64,000 bases of DNA from Motacilla alba alba (lineage: Eukaryota > Chordata > Aves > Passeriformes > Motacillidae), in assembly GCF_015832195.1 (NCBI RefSeq), contig NW_024037374.1, positions 3,511,331 through 3,575,330 on the forward strand, read 5' to 3'. How positions within the stretch are numbered: the first letter of the stretch is position 1; every line of letters starts with the position of its first letter. The position numbers were made by a program, and so were the translations under genes. Below the pieces are notes generated by a model. That model did not search any database, was not told where the DNA came from, and was given only the letters and a program-made list of their open reading frames with translations. Shown piece after piece: positions 32,340-43,032 of the stretch.

Positions 32340-33860
32340 CAGAACCAAGGACTCAGCTGTGACACTGTGCAAACTCATGGAACAAAGGGTCCATTGTGAC
32401 ACAGCAGAGCCCCATGGAACCAAAATCCATTGTGGCACATTGGGGCCACATTGAACCAATGGCCCATTGTGATCCTGCAGATCCCAGGAGACCATTGTGA
32501 CCCTGAGAAACCTCTTGGAACCAAGGGGCCACTCTGACACAGCAAGGCCTCACGGAACCATGGGTCCATTGTGGCACTGCAGAGCCACATGGAACTAAGG
32601 TGACCATGTTCTACTACAGAACGTCATGGAACAAAGGGACCATGGTGACACTGCAGAACCAAGGAGACTGCTGTTGGCAGTACGAAAGCTGATGGAACCA
32701 GAAGTCCATTGTGACACAGTGTGGCCTCGTGGAAGCAAGGGTCTGTTGTTAAACTGTGTGGCCTCATGGAACCATGAGCCACTGTGACACAGCGTGGCCA
32801 CATGGAGCAAAGGGGCCACTGTGACACTGTGGATCTAAGGAGACCATTGTGACTGAGGAACCGCATGGAACCAAGAGTCCATTGTCACACTGTGGGGCCC
32901 TGTGGAACCAAGGGGACCACAGTGACTTTGTGGGGCCTCATGGAACAATGGGGACTATCCAGACACTTTGGGACCCACTGGAATCAAGGGGCCATTATAG
33001 CAGGGCAGGGCCTCATGGAATCAAGGGGACTACAGTGAACACTGTGGGTCTCCATGGGATGAAGTGTCCAATGGAACCAAGGATACCATTGTGTCACTCT
33101 GGGGCATCATGGAACCAAAGGTCCATTGTGTCACAGCAGGGCCTCATGGAACCATGGTGGCCATTTTTACACTTTGAGGCCTTGTGAAACCAAAGGGCCA
33201 TTGTGGCATTTGGAAGCCAGGTGAAGCCAAGGGGACCAGAGTGACACTGAGGGGCTCAGTGAAAGCAAGGGTCTGTTGTGACACTAAGGGCCTCACTCAG
33301 CCAAGGGGCCATTGTGACACTAAAAGGCCTCATGGAAGCAAGGAACCATTGTGACACTGTGGAGTGTTGGCAGGCCAAGGGGCAGTTGTCACACTGTGTG
33401 GCACCCTGGAACCAAGGAGTCCATTGTGACACTACAGGGCCCCATGGAACTAAGGATTCATGGAACAGGATGGGACCCCATGGAACCAAAGGTCCATTGT
33501 GACATTGCGGGGCCTCATGGAATCCTGGAGGCCATCTTGACACTTTGAGGCCCCATTGAATCAAGGAGCTCAGCAGGGCCTCATGGAACCAAGGAGACCC
33601 TTCTGACATTGTGATCCCCATGGAACCAAGGGTCCATTGTGACACTGTGGTACCAAGGAGACCCCTGTGACACTGCAAGGCCTCATGGAAGCAAGGGTCC
33701 ATTGTGACACTGTGGGATCCCATGGAAACAGGAGGCCAGTGTGACACAGCTGGGCCTCATGGAGCCAAGGATCCAATATGACACCACCATTGTGACACTG
33801 CAGGGCCCCATGGAAACAAGGGGCGAGTGTGATGTTGTGGGCCCCATGAATTCCAGGGAG
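32340..33860 (-). repeat. S37 satellite array, largest block
   Basis: About 40 units of CCATTGTGACAC plus CTCATGGAACCAAGG, in reverse orientation to 27781-28865. It matches 56225-57430 unit by unit over long stretches. Confidence 0.95.
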
Positions 33861-34730
33861 CAGGTAACAGCTCTGCTTGGCCTGGCCTGACTGCTCCAAC
33901 TCCCTTGGCATGTTGAGGGTCTCTTCTCATGTACCCCTGGAACACTGGGGCTCTGGGCTTTCCTTCACATGGAAAAGAACTTCCCTTCTCATTCAAGCAT
34001 CCGTGGCCAAAATGGGATTCCCCCTCCAAACTTCCCAATATCCAGGGATTACTCCCAGACAAAAGCTGCCATTATCAGCAAGTCTGGCTGACCTTGTCTT
34101 CGTGAGAGCTGGCTCTCACCTGCCTTCAAACCCTGAGGCTCTGTGCTTTCCTTCCTATGGAAAAGAACTGTCTAAACTGCACAGGCACCCATGGCTAAAA
34201 TGGGTAATTTATCCTCCAAAATTCCCAATATGCAAGGTTTTCTCCCAGACAAAAGCTACCAGGATGGATTGCTCTGGATGGCCTTGGCTTCTGGTGTCAC
34301 CTCTATTCTGCCCTGAAACACTTGGGCTCTGTCATTTCCTTCTCATGGAGAAGATCCATCCTTCTTCTCCAGGTGCCCATGGCCAAAACTGGGATTCCAC
34401 CACCACCAAAATCCTATATCCAAAGATTGCTCCTACACAAAAGCTGCCATTACAGACAGATCTGGCTGGCCTTGGCCTCCTTAGGGCCAGGTCTCACCTG
34501 CCTTCCAAACACAGGGGCTCCATGCTTTCCTTCCTGTGGCAAAGAACTGGCCTTCTCCTCCAGGCAAAAAGGGCTGAAATTGGGATTCAACATTCAAAAT
34601 TTCAAATATCCAAGAGTTGCTCCTGGACAAACCTGCCAGAACAGACAGGTCTGCTTGGCCTTGGCCTCAGGTGACTGCAGTTCATCAAGCCCTGAAACAC
34701 GGGGGCTCTGAGGTTTCCTTTCTGTGGAGA
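33861..34730 (+). repeat. S191 satellite array, about 4.5 units
   Basis: Markers CTGGCTGGCCTTGGC, TTTCCTTCCTATGGAAAAGAAC and CCCATGGCCAAAACTGGGA repeat at about 190 bp. The matching place in the second copy (57430-57540) retains less than one unit, so copy number differs. Confidence 0.9.
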
Positions 34731-35100
34731 CCATGGTGACACTGTGGGGCCTCGTGGAACCAAGGACATCACTGTGGCTCTGCTGGGCCTCATGGTCCCA
34801 AGGGGCCAGTGTGGAGCAGCAGGGCTTTGGGCAACCAAGAGGCCATTGTTGCATTTCAGGGCCTTGTGGAGCCAAGGGGCCGTTGTGATCCTGCGGGGCA
34901 CCGTGGATCCATGGAGAGCATTGTGGCATTGCAAGGCCCCATGGAATGATGGAGACCATTGTGACACTGTGGGGCAACACGGAACCAAAGGGCCATTGTG
35001 ACCCTGCAGGGCCTCATGGAAGCATGGAGACTGGTGTGACACTTCAGAAAGCAAGGAGAGCATTGTGACACTGTGGGGCCTTATGGAACCAAGGGAATAT
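34731..35100 (-). repeat. S37 satellite array
   Basis: About ten units between two S191 blocks; it corresponds to 57545-57975. Confidence 0.9.
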
Positions 35101-35345
35101 GGAACAGGTCTGGCTGGTTTGGCCTCCCAGGGGCCACCTGAAAGGTCCAGCTGATCTTGGAATGTTGAGGGCTGCCTTTCATCAGCCCCTGGAGAACTGG
35201 GGCTCTGTGCTTTCCCTCCTATGGAAAAGAACCATCCATCTTTCCAGGTGCCCATGGACAAAACTGTTAATCCCCCTGAAAAATTCCCTATTTGCAAGGG
35301 TTCTTTGAGACAAAAGTTTGGCTGGCCTTGGCCTCTGGTGGTCAA
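35101..35345 (+). repeat. S191 satellite, about 1.3 units
   Basis: Ends after GGCCTTGGCCTCTGGTGGTC, then passes into single-copy AT-rich sequence. Confidence 0.85.
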
Positions 35346-36735
35346 CTCTCATCTCAAGGAAGCCATGAGGAAAGTATTTGAATAGGTTTGAATGCTGGAA
35401 CATCAATGAGTCTCTCTATCTCTGAAAAACTCAGATGCTCTTCGGATCATAAGTGTCTTTTATTTCTCATTGTATATTTTGCATAAAATATTTTCAGCTA
35501 CAACATATTATTTTTATCACTCTACCAGTTTTACTTGACATAAAACACCTTGTCTACATATGGATCCAGGTCACCTGTATAAGCAAATACAGAAAAGAAT
35601 CCAACAGGAATTATTTGTCTCTGGTCCCACCTGTCACATCTCTGAAGCTGGAACTGCAACCAAAGCACATAGGAGGGCTCAGGAGGTCACAAACTCAGCT
35701 CACACGGAGAGTATTTGCAGAACCTGGGGTGCTCTTCTTGTACCCTGCACACCCAGCCAGGCTGAGATGGACCCTGATGGTTTCTGTGCCAGGCTCTCTG
35801 AGCCCAGCCCAGCTCCCTGCAAGCTCTGCCAGCTGCCCTGAGCTCTGGGCAGCACCAAGGGCCTCTCCCCAGCCCAGCCCAGCCGCCTCTGGCCCCACAG
35901 CTCTGCTCAGCCCAGGCTGCTCTGGCCACCGGCCCCACGGCCTCAGCCCCTGGCAAGGGCACAGCAGCAGCTGCAGCTGCCACAGGACTCAGCCCCAGCC
36001 ATGGAGGAAGGTGCTTGGCCAAGGCACAAGGAGGCTCCCTGGGTGCCCTGCTCCCCTCTGGCTGAGGTGCTGAGAGCTCTGCAGCCCCTGCTGCCATCCC
36101 ATCTGCCCAGGGCAGCACAAGAGCCCCGGCCTTGGGGCCCTCCAGAGCTGCTCCTGCTCCAGGCACAGGGCCCATGCCAAAGCTGGGGCAGCCCTAAAGC
36201 TGTGCCCATTTCTGTTCATTGCTGCTCTGATGGGGATGGATCCTCAGCCACTTGGAGGCTGCTGATGATTTTTACTCCTCCAGAGGCCTCTTCTTTCTTG
36301 ATCTCTTCAGTTCAGGAATGCAGTGAGAAAAGCTCATAAACATTTGTTCAAAACACCCAAACAAGACAAGCCCATGGGAATATTTCAAGTCTTCAATTCT
36401 TTGTGGTAAATTAGACAGATTTCAGAAGAGTATTCAAAGTGAATTTACTATATTGAAAACAGAAAGAATTGTTTTGTCTTGTTAAGTTTTCTTTACCTGT
36501 TTATAGGTTGATAGCAGCAATTCCCAGTTGACATTGACCCCCATCACCTCCTCATGCAGTTTGAATAGTTATGAAAATCAAGACCCTTCATAGCTGACAA
36601 TCAATCACACCTTGTCCCTACCCCCACCCCACCATTTCCCTCATCCAACCCCTGGCACTCAGAGCCGCTGAGGAATGGAGTCACATCCAGGAGCGTCCCC
36701 AGGTCTCAGAACTGGAGCCAGGTCAGTGAAATCTC
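35346..36735. other. No gene seen
   Basis: AT-rich to 35640, GC-rich at 35700-36200 with CAGCCCAGCC strings, AT-rich again to 36600. A 112-residue open frame starting at ATG 36001 has no recognisable domain. The GC-rich part resembles receptor-flank DNA in composition. Confidence 0.4.
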
Positions 36736-36739
36736 TTTA

Positions 36740-36935
36740 TTGCTGATCTGGACGAGGCCATCGAGGTCTCCCTCTGTCAGTCCCCAGGTGAGCCCAGGCT
36801 GGGTGGGAGTGTGGCTGTGCTGGGGAGCAGGAAGCTCTGCAGAGGGATCTGGACAGGCTGGAGCCATGGGCCCAGGACAATGGGATGAGGTTCACCAAGG
36901 TCGAGGGCTGGGTCCTGCCCTGGGCTCACAACCAC
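36740..36935 (+). mobile_element. CR1 LINE fragment (reverse transcriptase part)
   Basis: In the frame of GCTCTGCAGAGGGATCTGGA (36833 on) the translation reads Ala-Leu-Gln-Arg-Asp-Leu-Asp-Arg-Leu, then Trp-Ala-Gln-Asp-Asn-Gly-Met-Arg-Phe, a conserved CR1 ORF2 stretch. Short internal fragment with both ends missing. Confidence 0.75.
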
Positions 36936-37790
36936 CCCAAATCCCTGGCCATGCCCTGCCCCTGATGCCCACAGCCTGTCCTGTTTCCTTCATCCCTGCA
37001 GTGCCAGGGACTTTCTGGGACAAGGGAGCTCTGCTCTGGGGATGGAGGGAGGTCCAGGTGCCACCAGTGGAGTGGGAACCACAACTCATCAGGTGTGTGT
37101 CTTTTGGGGGCCAGGAACTGGTGGGACTGAGAGGCACAGAAAGTTTCTCTTCATGGCCAACAGACCATAGTTGAACAGGACACAATCTAATAACAATCAC
37201 ACTCTTCCCTGAGCTATGTGCAACGCCCCAGCAGCATCTGATGAGTCCACCATCCAGAAGTGATTTCCAGAATAAAAAAATTTCAGACAAACGTGGTTCT
37301 GTGATAGATATAAACACAATTAAGTTCTTGTATCAGGATGCTCATCCTGTTGTGGGGGCAAAACAGCTCAAACAATTCCTGATTTGCAAAGCTGTCTGTG
37401 GTGAATGGAGAAGGGAGCTCAGGCTGCTCTTGGTGTTGAGGAAATGCTGAAACCAGCCTGACTCATTTCATCTCCTCCTGTCCTGGCTGATCTCCCCTCT
37501 TTCCCCTTCCACCCATTGGCTTTTGTCTCCCACCAGACCCCCTGGTGAAGAGCCTGGCTCTGTGTTCTCCCTCACCTCCCTGCTGGCACTGCCAGGCTGG
37601 GATGAGGAGCCCCTCAGCCTTCCTTGCTGCGGGCTGGACAAGGCCAGCTCCCTCAGCCTCTGCTCACAGCCCAAGGGCTCCAGCACCACCTTGGAGGCCC
37701 TTCCCTAACCCTGCTCCAGCTGCCAGACATCTTTCCTGCCCTGGGCAACCCAAACCAGGCCACAGTGACCTGGATAATCCCCAGCCTTGA
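36936..37790. other. No gene seen
   Basis: Mixed DNA without a recognised repeat or gene. Confidence 0.4.
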
Positions 37791-38290
37791 TGTCCTGCTC
37801 ACACAGCCCTGGCCCCTTGTCCCCATGTCAGGCTCTGGGGTGGATCCTGTGGAACATCCTTTGCTGGAGGCTGTGGCTCCAGGGGGACCGGGGGGATCCC
37901 GGGGGACAGGGACCCCACTGGGCATGAACAGCATTGGACTTGTTGGGAGAAACTGTGAGGGGGAGCTGGCGCAGAGTGACCAACCCAGTGACCTGACACA
38001 GCCCTGCTGGGATGTCACACAGCCCCTCTGGGATGTCCCAGCCTGCTCTGTGATGTCACAGCCCATTCTCTAATGCCACACAGCTGGTCTGTGATATCAC
38101 AGCTAATTCTGTGATGTCATAGTCTGCTCTGTGATGTCAGACCTCAGCTCTGTGATGTCAGACCTCTGGCCTGTGATGGCAGTGCTAGCTCTGTGATGTC
38201 ACAGAGGCAGTCTATGATGTCATAGCTGCTCATAGACCCCACATACCCCACTCTGTGATGTCATAGCCCACTCTGTGACCTCATGTTACC
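37791..38290. repeat. G-rich module plus TGATGTCA minisatellite, copy 2
   Basis: GTCAGGCTCTGGGGTGGATC through CTGTGAGGGGGAGCTGG matches 30165-30310 and 54680-54830; then TGATGTCA-type units follow. A third, isolated copy of the module outside the satellite frames. Confidence 0.8.
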
Positions 38291-38479
38291 AGATGATCAA
38301 TTGCCTCCACCAGGTGAGCTGACACCTGGAGCTTGTTCTCCAAAACCCCAGGCCTATGGAAACCACACAGTGCCCCTTGTGTGAGAAGGGGAACTGGGAG
38401 TTCCCCAGCCTCAGCGTCCTGCCAGCTCAGCCAGGCCCACTGGAACATTGGGGTCCACGACCACCAGGGACCACCAGAG

Positions 38480-38745
38480 AGACCCCCCGGAAAGAAGAAC
38501 ACATGCAAAATGGGAAGGGAAATGTGTTAATGATTTTGGGGAAATGATTATCATATGTGTGTTTAGTCTGGGACAATCAATGAATATGTGTGCAAAATAC
38601 AGAAAATAAACAGAAACTTGCCTGTACTCAGTCTGCACGGCTTTGGGAGGAGCTATGCCCCGTGCATCCAGCTGAATAAAGAATGCTGCTTCTTAATGCT
38701 GCATTGCTGTTAAGGAGTTTTCTGTTTTACAAATTTTTGGTAACA
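38480..38745 (+). mobile_element. LTR 3' portion
   Basis: Two polyadenylation signals (AATAAA at 38605-38610 and 38675-38680), followed by TTCTTAATGCTGCATTGCTG and TTTTTGGTAACA, the look of an R/U5 end of an avian LTR. The 5' limit is uncertain; 38291-38480 may belong to it. Confidence 0.5.
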
Positions 38746-40520
38746 CTCGCACTGCCAAGGAAAGCTCTGTCTCCTGCTGTTCACAGAGAAGGGCTGGTGG
38801 CAGATGTGGTGGTCAGAGGCTGCCTGGGGCGCAGTGACCATGCAATAATCAAGTTTTCAATCTTCTGTGAAAGAAGGAGGGGCAGCAACAAAACTTCTAC
38901 ACTGGAATTAGGAAGGGCAGACTTTGGCCTGTTTAGGATGCAGATTTGGGGAGTACCAAATCCGGTACTGATTTTTCTAAGGGAAACAGGCCTTAAAAAC
39001 AAAGGGGTCCAGGGAGGATGGACACACTTCAAGAAAGTCATGTTAAGCGGGAAGGAGCAGCCTGTCCCAGTGTGGCAAAAGATGAGCTGGTGAGCAAAAT
39101 GACTGGCCTGGCTGCCCATGGAGCTTTTGTGGGAACTCAAGGAAAAAAAGATGGTTCTTCAGCTTTGGACAGAAGGTCAGGCAACTTAGGAAGGGTTTAA
39201 GGATGTTGTTAGGTCATGCAGAAAGAAAAGGAAAGAGGTGAATGCTCAATTAGAGCTTAACCTGGCCACTTCTGTGAAAAATATTAGATAAGGTTTCTAT
39301 AAATAAATTATTAGCACAACATGGTATAAGGAGAAACTCTACTCTTTATTGGATGCAGTGGAGAAAATAGGGACTAAAGATGAAGAAGAGGCTGAGCTAC
39401 TTACAACATTGTTTGTCTCAATTTTCAATATTAGGACAGGTTGCCCTCAGGACAAGTGCTCTCCTGAGCTGGTAGATGGGCACAGGGAGCAGAACAGGCC
39501 CCTGGAATCCAGGAGGAAGGAGCTGGTGACCTGCTGAGCAACTCAGATGATCACAGGTGTATGGGATCGGATGGTTACCATCCTGGGGGATGAGTGAGCT
39601 GGTGGATGAGCTCCCCAAGCTGATCTCTATCAATTATCATCAGTCCTGGCTCACCAGAGAGGTCCCAGAGGACTGGAGGTGCCAGTGTGACCCCCTGCCC
39701 AAGAAGGGCTGGAAGGAGGATCTGGGGAGCTCCAGGCCTGTCAGCCTGACTTGGGAGCCTGGCAAGGTTATGGAACAGCTCACATTTGAGTGCCACCACA
39801 GGGCACCCACAGGATGGCTGAGGGTCAGAGCCAGCCAGCATGGATTTCAATGTCTGCATTGATGGTCTGGATGAGGGGATTGAGTCCACCATCAGCAAAT
39901 TTGATGATGAAAGCAAGCTGGAAGTGAGTATTGATCTCCTGGAGGGTAGGAGGGCTCTGCACAGGGCCAGGACAGGCTGGATCCAGGACCCAAATCCAAC
40001 AAGGTGAAGTTTAACAAGTCCAAGTGCCAGGTCCTGCAGTTCAGCCACAACAACCCCTGAAGCACTACAAGCTGGGGACAGAGTGGCTGGAGAGCAGCCA
40101 GGCAGAAAGGGAGCTGCAGGGACTGCTGGACAGCAGGCTGGACATGAGGCAGCAGTGTGCCCAGGTGGCCAAGAAGGCCAATGGCTCCTGGCCTGGATCA
40201 GGAATGGTGTGGGCAGCAGGAGCAGGGCAGTGATTCTTGCCCTGTGCTGGGCACTGGTTGGGCAGCACCTCGAGTGCTGTGTCCAGTTCTGGGCCCCCAA
40301 TTTAGGAAGGACATGGAGGGGCTGGAGCATGTCCAGAGAAGGGAAACAAGGCTGGGGAGGCGTGTGGAACACAAGTCCTGTGAGAAGTGGCTGAGGGAGC
40401 TGCTGGGGTTGTTTATCCTGGAGAAGAGGAGACTCAGGGCAGACCAGGCCAAGTCAGGGCCCAGCTTCGACTTGATGATCTCCAAGGTCTTTTCCAACCT
40501 GGCTGATTCTGGGATTCTCT
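38746..40520 (+). mobile_element. CR1 LINE, internally deleted ORF2
   Basis: The first part encodes the end of the endonuclease domain (Gly-Arg-Ser-Asp-His-Ala-Ile-Ile at about 38830). The middle (39350-39440) shows the linker with Glu-Ala-Glu-Leu-Leu and Ser-Ile-Phe-Asn. The start of reverse transcriptase lies near 39640-39790 and the C-terminal part at 40150-40460. At about 39845 the reading jumps from early to late RT motifs, so the central palm including the catalytic Asp pair is missing. Many stops and shifts are present. It ends in GATTCTGGGATTCTCTG, the CR1 3' end. Confidence 0.85.
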
Positions 40521-41056
40521 GAAACCAAAATTGAATGATGAGCCCTGGGCCTCCTGTTCAGAAGCTCCAGCAGCCCAGGTGCCTCAGCTTCTCCTGCCAG
40601 CCTCAAAGCCCATCCTGTCAGTCCTGCAGAGCCTCTGCAGCTCCTCCTCACTGCCCAGAACAGGGAGCCCCACAGGCAGACACAGCAGCCCAGATGGGCC
40701 CTCCTGGCCTGGGGTGCCTGTGGCAAGGGAGCAGCACGGGGCACTGCAGGAGCCTGCAGACAATTGCTGCAGCACTTGGAGGATGATCCTGCTCCCCAAG
40801 GGCCGTTCCCATGGTGCCAAGTCAGGAAGTGCAATGGGGAGTGGGGCCAGAGAGGAAAGGGCAAACAGGGATGGGCTGTTTGTAGGCCAGGGAACAGGGC
40901 TGGGCAAGAGGAAGGAATGTGTAGCAGGGAAACAGTAGAGAAAGCAAAGGTGAAGCCAAGGAAATGCTCAGGGCAGTTTGGGGGTGGCTGCCAGGCAGCC
41001 CTGGCTCTGAGCAACAGCGTCTGCAGTGGGACAGGAAACTCCCAGCTGATGGGAAT
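40521..41056. repeat. Inverted segmental duplication, arm 2
   Basis: Reverse complement of 25766-26300; homology ends at GCTGATGGGAA, exactly where the young provirus begins. The part of arm 1 to the left of 25766 has no counterpart on the other side of the provirus. Confidence 0.85.
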
Positions 41057-41721
41057 TGTGGGGTTTCACCCCCGGATTGGGGTGACCCCAAAAGATGGAA
41101 AAGTCCCTCCTCCAACCCGTGCCTTCGAAGAAAGACTCAGTAGTCTTCTGTTGTCCGGTCTCAAGGTTGTTTATTGTTGGTTATCTAAAAGATTCTTCTC
41201 CTGAACTGCTGTGGCTCGTTCAGCAGGTCAGACAAAGGCACACTGCCCTCCCAGGGGGCTGGTGCCATCTTTTATATCATATATTACGTACTACATGTTT
41301 ATACTTTTTCCCCAATACCTACTATCTATATTGAATAGTGACTTTCTACTCTAAACCAATCTGTGAGTGCCAACACCACCAAAGACATGGAGGCTAGGAA
41401 GGAGAAAGAAAGAGGACAGGGCACACCCAAGTCCCTCCATCTTAGATCTCCTAACCCCCCTGTACAAAACTTGGACCCCTGCGTACAAGGCTTAAAACCC
41501 CCCTGTACAGCACTCAGAAATCCTACCCTTTACTTCGTGACTACTTCTACTGCAATATCTAAACTTTTGTGACTTCTTCTTCTTCCTGCAAAGTTGGTAA
41601 ACTGTTCCATGGGTCAGGTTCAAAGCCACAGGGGTCTCTGGCTGCATGCCAGGGTCTCAGATGCTTTTGACCTGGGTCTGGAACATCCGAGAATGTCTGT
41701 GGGACATTCTGAGTTCCGACA
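41057..41721 (-). mobile_element. 3' LTR of young betaretrovirus-like provirus
   Basis: 665 bp; on the minus strand it begins TGTCGGAACTCAG and ends GGTGAAACCCCACA. It is the same length as the 5' LTR and I count about 18 substitutions and no indels between them (about 2.7 percent). The env frame enters it and stops at 41559. TATATAAAAGATGG-like sequence (read leftward near 41281) may be the promoter box. Confidence 0.95.
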
Positions 41722-42998
41722 TCTCCCCCTCCTGTTTGCACCAAAAAAACCTCTCTTGCCACTTTGTTCATGACCCGCCAAATACAAAGAAAAATGCATG
41801 GCAGAACAAGCAGAAGAACTAGAAGTCCTATAAGAATATAAATGGCTATCTTTACAAGCTCCCTCCACAATGGTGAAAGACTAAAAAGGTTAATGAAATC
41901 ATCCCACCAGGATCCTGTAACCTTTTGCAATTTGGTGATGCTATTTTGCATTTGCTTTATATTTTCATGGATGGATTTTGAGTGATCCGACAAGTTCATG
42001 CAGCACATGCCCTCAAACTCTTCACACCCATGCCCATGTGACAGCAGCAAATAATCAATTGCTGCCCTATTCTGAAGTGTTGCTTGTCTTGCACTGTCGA
42101 TGTCTGTTAACATGTCACTCAGTGCAGAGGAAATGGCATGAGTATGCTTACTCAACCAACACGCTATGTGGTCCAATTGTGTCAAGGCCTCCCCTGATGC
42201 AACTTGGGGTGAGAAAATTGCTACTGCAATTCTCCGAGCTTTGTTCCAGGTATAAACTTCATCATCACAATTTTGACTATATTGTTCAAGGGATCTTATT
42301 TCCCTGCGTGTCTGTTCCCTTAAAATTTTCAAATTAGGTGTTATCAATGTGAGTTCTCCAATGCTGCATGGACCGCCCTTGATTTTTGCAGGGATAGCAG
42401 GCCAAATTCTGTCCCCACAAATCAAGAACACTCCTTTTGGCAAAATTGCTGGAGCTTGGAGGGATGATTTGCTCATCATCTTTGTGTAATTACAACAGGA
42501 TGGTGCATTTCTATAAAAAGGCTGGTTTGGAGTGACATCTATCGCACGGTTATCTGTCTCCGTCACTCCCAATGGATTAAATATGATACAAAATTCCATC
42601 CTTGTCGACCCAAAGATGTCCAGTTCCTGAGGTTCAAAGTGAGCCACAGGAAGGAACTGTGTCCAAACACTCCATCCCTCCATTGGATCCGAAAAAGATT
42701 TCAAAACCTTTGAAGGGATGTTCTTTGGGATCGGCCATTCTTTCACTGGCACACCTACTAAACATGTGGAAAATGGTTTCCCTGGACTTGAATGAGTCAG
42801 ACAAATGCTGTCTAGACCCACTGCCTTTGCCAAAGTCTCCCACACATTTCCCTTTGGTTGTCTCACGGGAAAATCTGTCCTATTGCCCAAAGCAACAGGC
42901 AGGAGAATGAAGCACATGAGCACTATCTGTCTAAACCCCGTGCCCATGTCCTCACTCTCTGCGAGAGACCCCGCAATGCAACAACACCCAAAAGTCAC
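41559..42998 (-). CDS. env: Retroviral env, alpharetrovirus-like transmembrane subunit
   Basis: An uninterrupted 479-codon frame. A hydrophobic leader lies at about residues 24-38. The surface part is short (about 200 residues) without a CxxC motif. A basic stretch near 230-236 is the probable cleavage area but is not a perfect furin site. The transmembrane part has a hydrophobic loop between Cys244 and Cys280 (an internal fusion segment as in alpharetroviruses), the conserved Leu-Gln-Asn-Arg-Ala-Ala-Ile-Asp segment (308-315), a Cys-x6-Cys-Cys motif (325, 332, 333) and a membrane anchor at about 383-406. Residues 427-479 are encoded by the U3 of the 3' LTR. The alternative start Met18 sits nearer to the leader; a spliced leader is also possible. 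Env proteins mediate binding and fusion; whether this copy is expressed or functional cannot be told from sequence. Confidence 0.9.
   Translation of the reverse strand: MTFGCCCIAGSLAESEDMGTGFRQIVLMCFILLPVALGNRTDFPVRQPKGNVWETLAKAVGLDSICLTHSSPGKPFSTCLVGVPVKEWPIPKNIPSKVLKSFSDPMEGWSVWTQFLPVAHFEPQELDIFGSTRMEFCIIFNPLGVTETDNRAIDVTPNQPFYRNAPSCCNYTKMMSKSSLQAPAILPKGVFLICGDRIWPAIPAKIKGGPCSIGELTLITPNLKILREQTRREIRSLEQYSQNCDDEVYTWNKARRIAVAIFSPQVASGEALTQLDHIACWLSKHTHAISSALSDMLTDIDSARQATLQNRAAIDYLLLSHGHGCEEFEGMCCMNLSDHSKSIHENIKQMQNSITKLQKVTGSWWDDFINLFSLSPLWRELVKIAIYILIGLLVLLLVLPCIFLCIWRVMNKVAREVFLVQTGGGDVGTQNVPQTFSDVPDPGQKHLRPWHAARDPCGFEPDPWNSLPTLQEEEEVTKV
41722..41734 (-). other. Polypurine tract of young provirus
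   Basis: Read leftward AGGAGGGGGAGA directly precedes the TG of the 3' LTR. It lies inside the env reading frame and codes for the Gly-Gly-Gly-Asp stretch. Confidence 0.85.
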
Positions 42999-43032
42999 TT
43001 GAGTCCCAAGAAAACCCTCAAGTCTCTGAATT

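Noticed and set aside
33256..33747. Long frames in S37 arrays (several, up to about 220 codons)
   Set aside because: They are translations of the 37-bp unit in rotating phase; neither stops nor starts are conserved between duplicate arrays.
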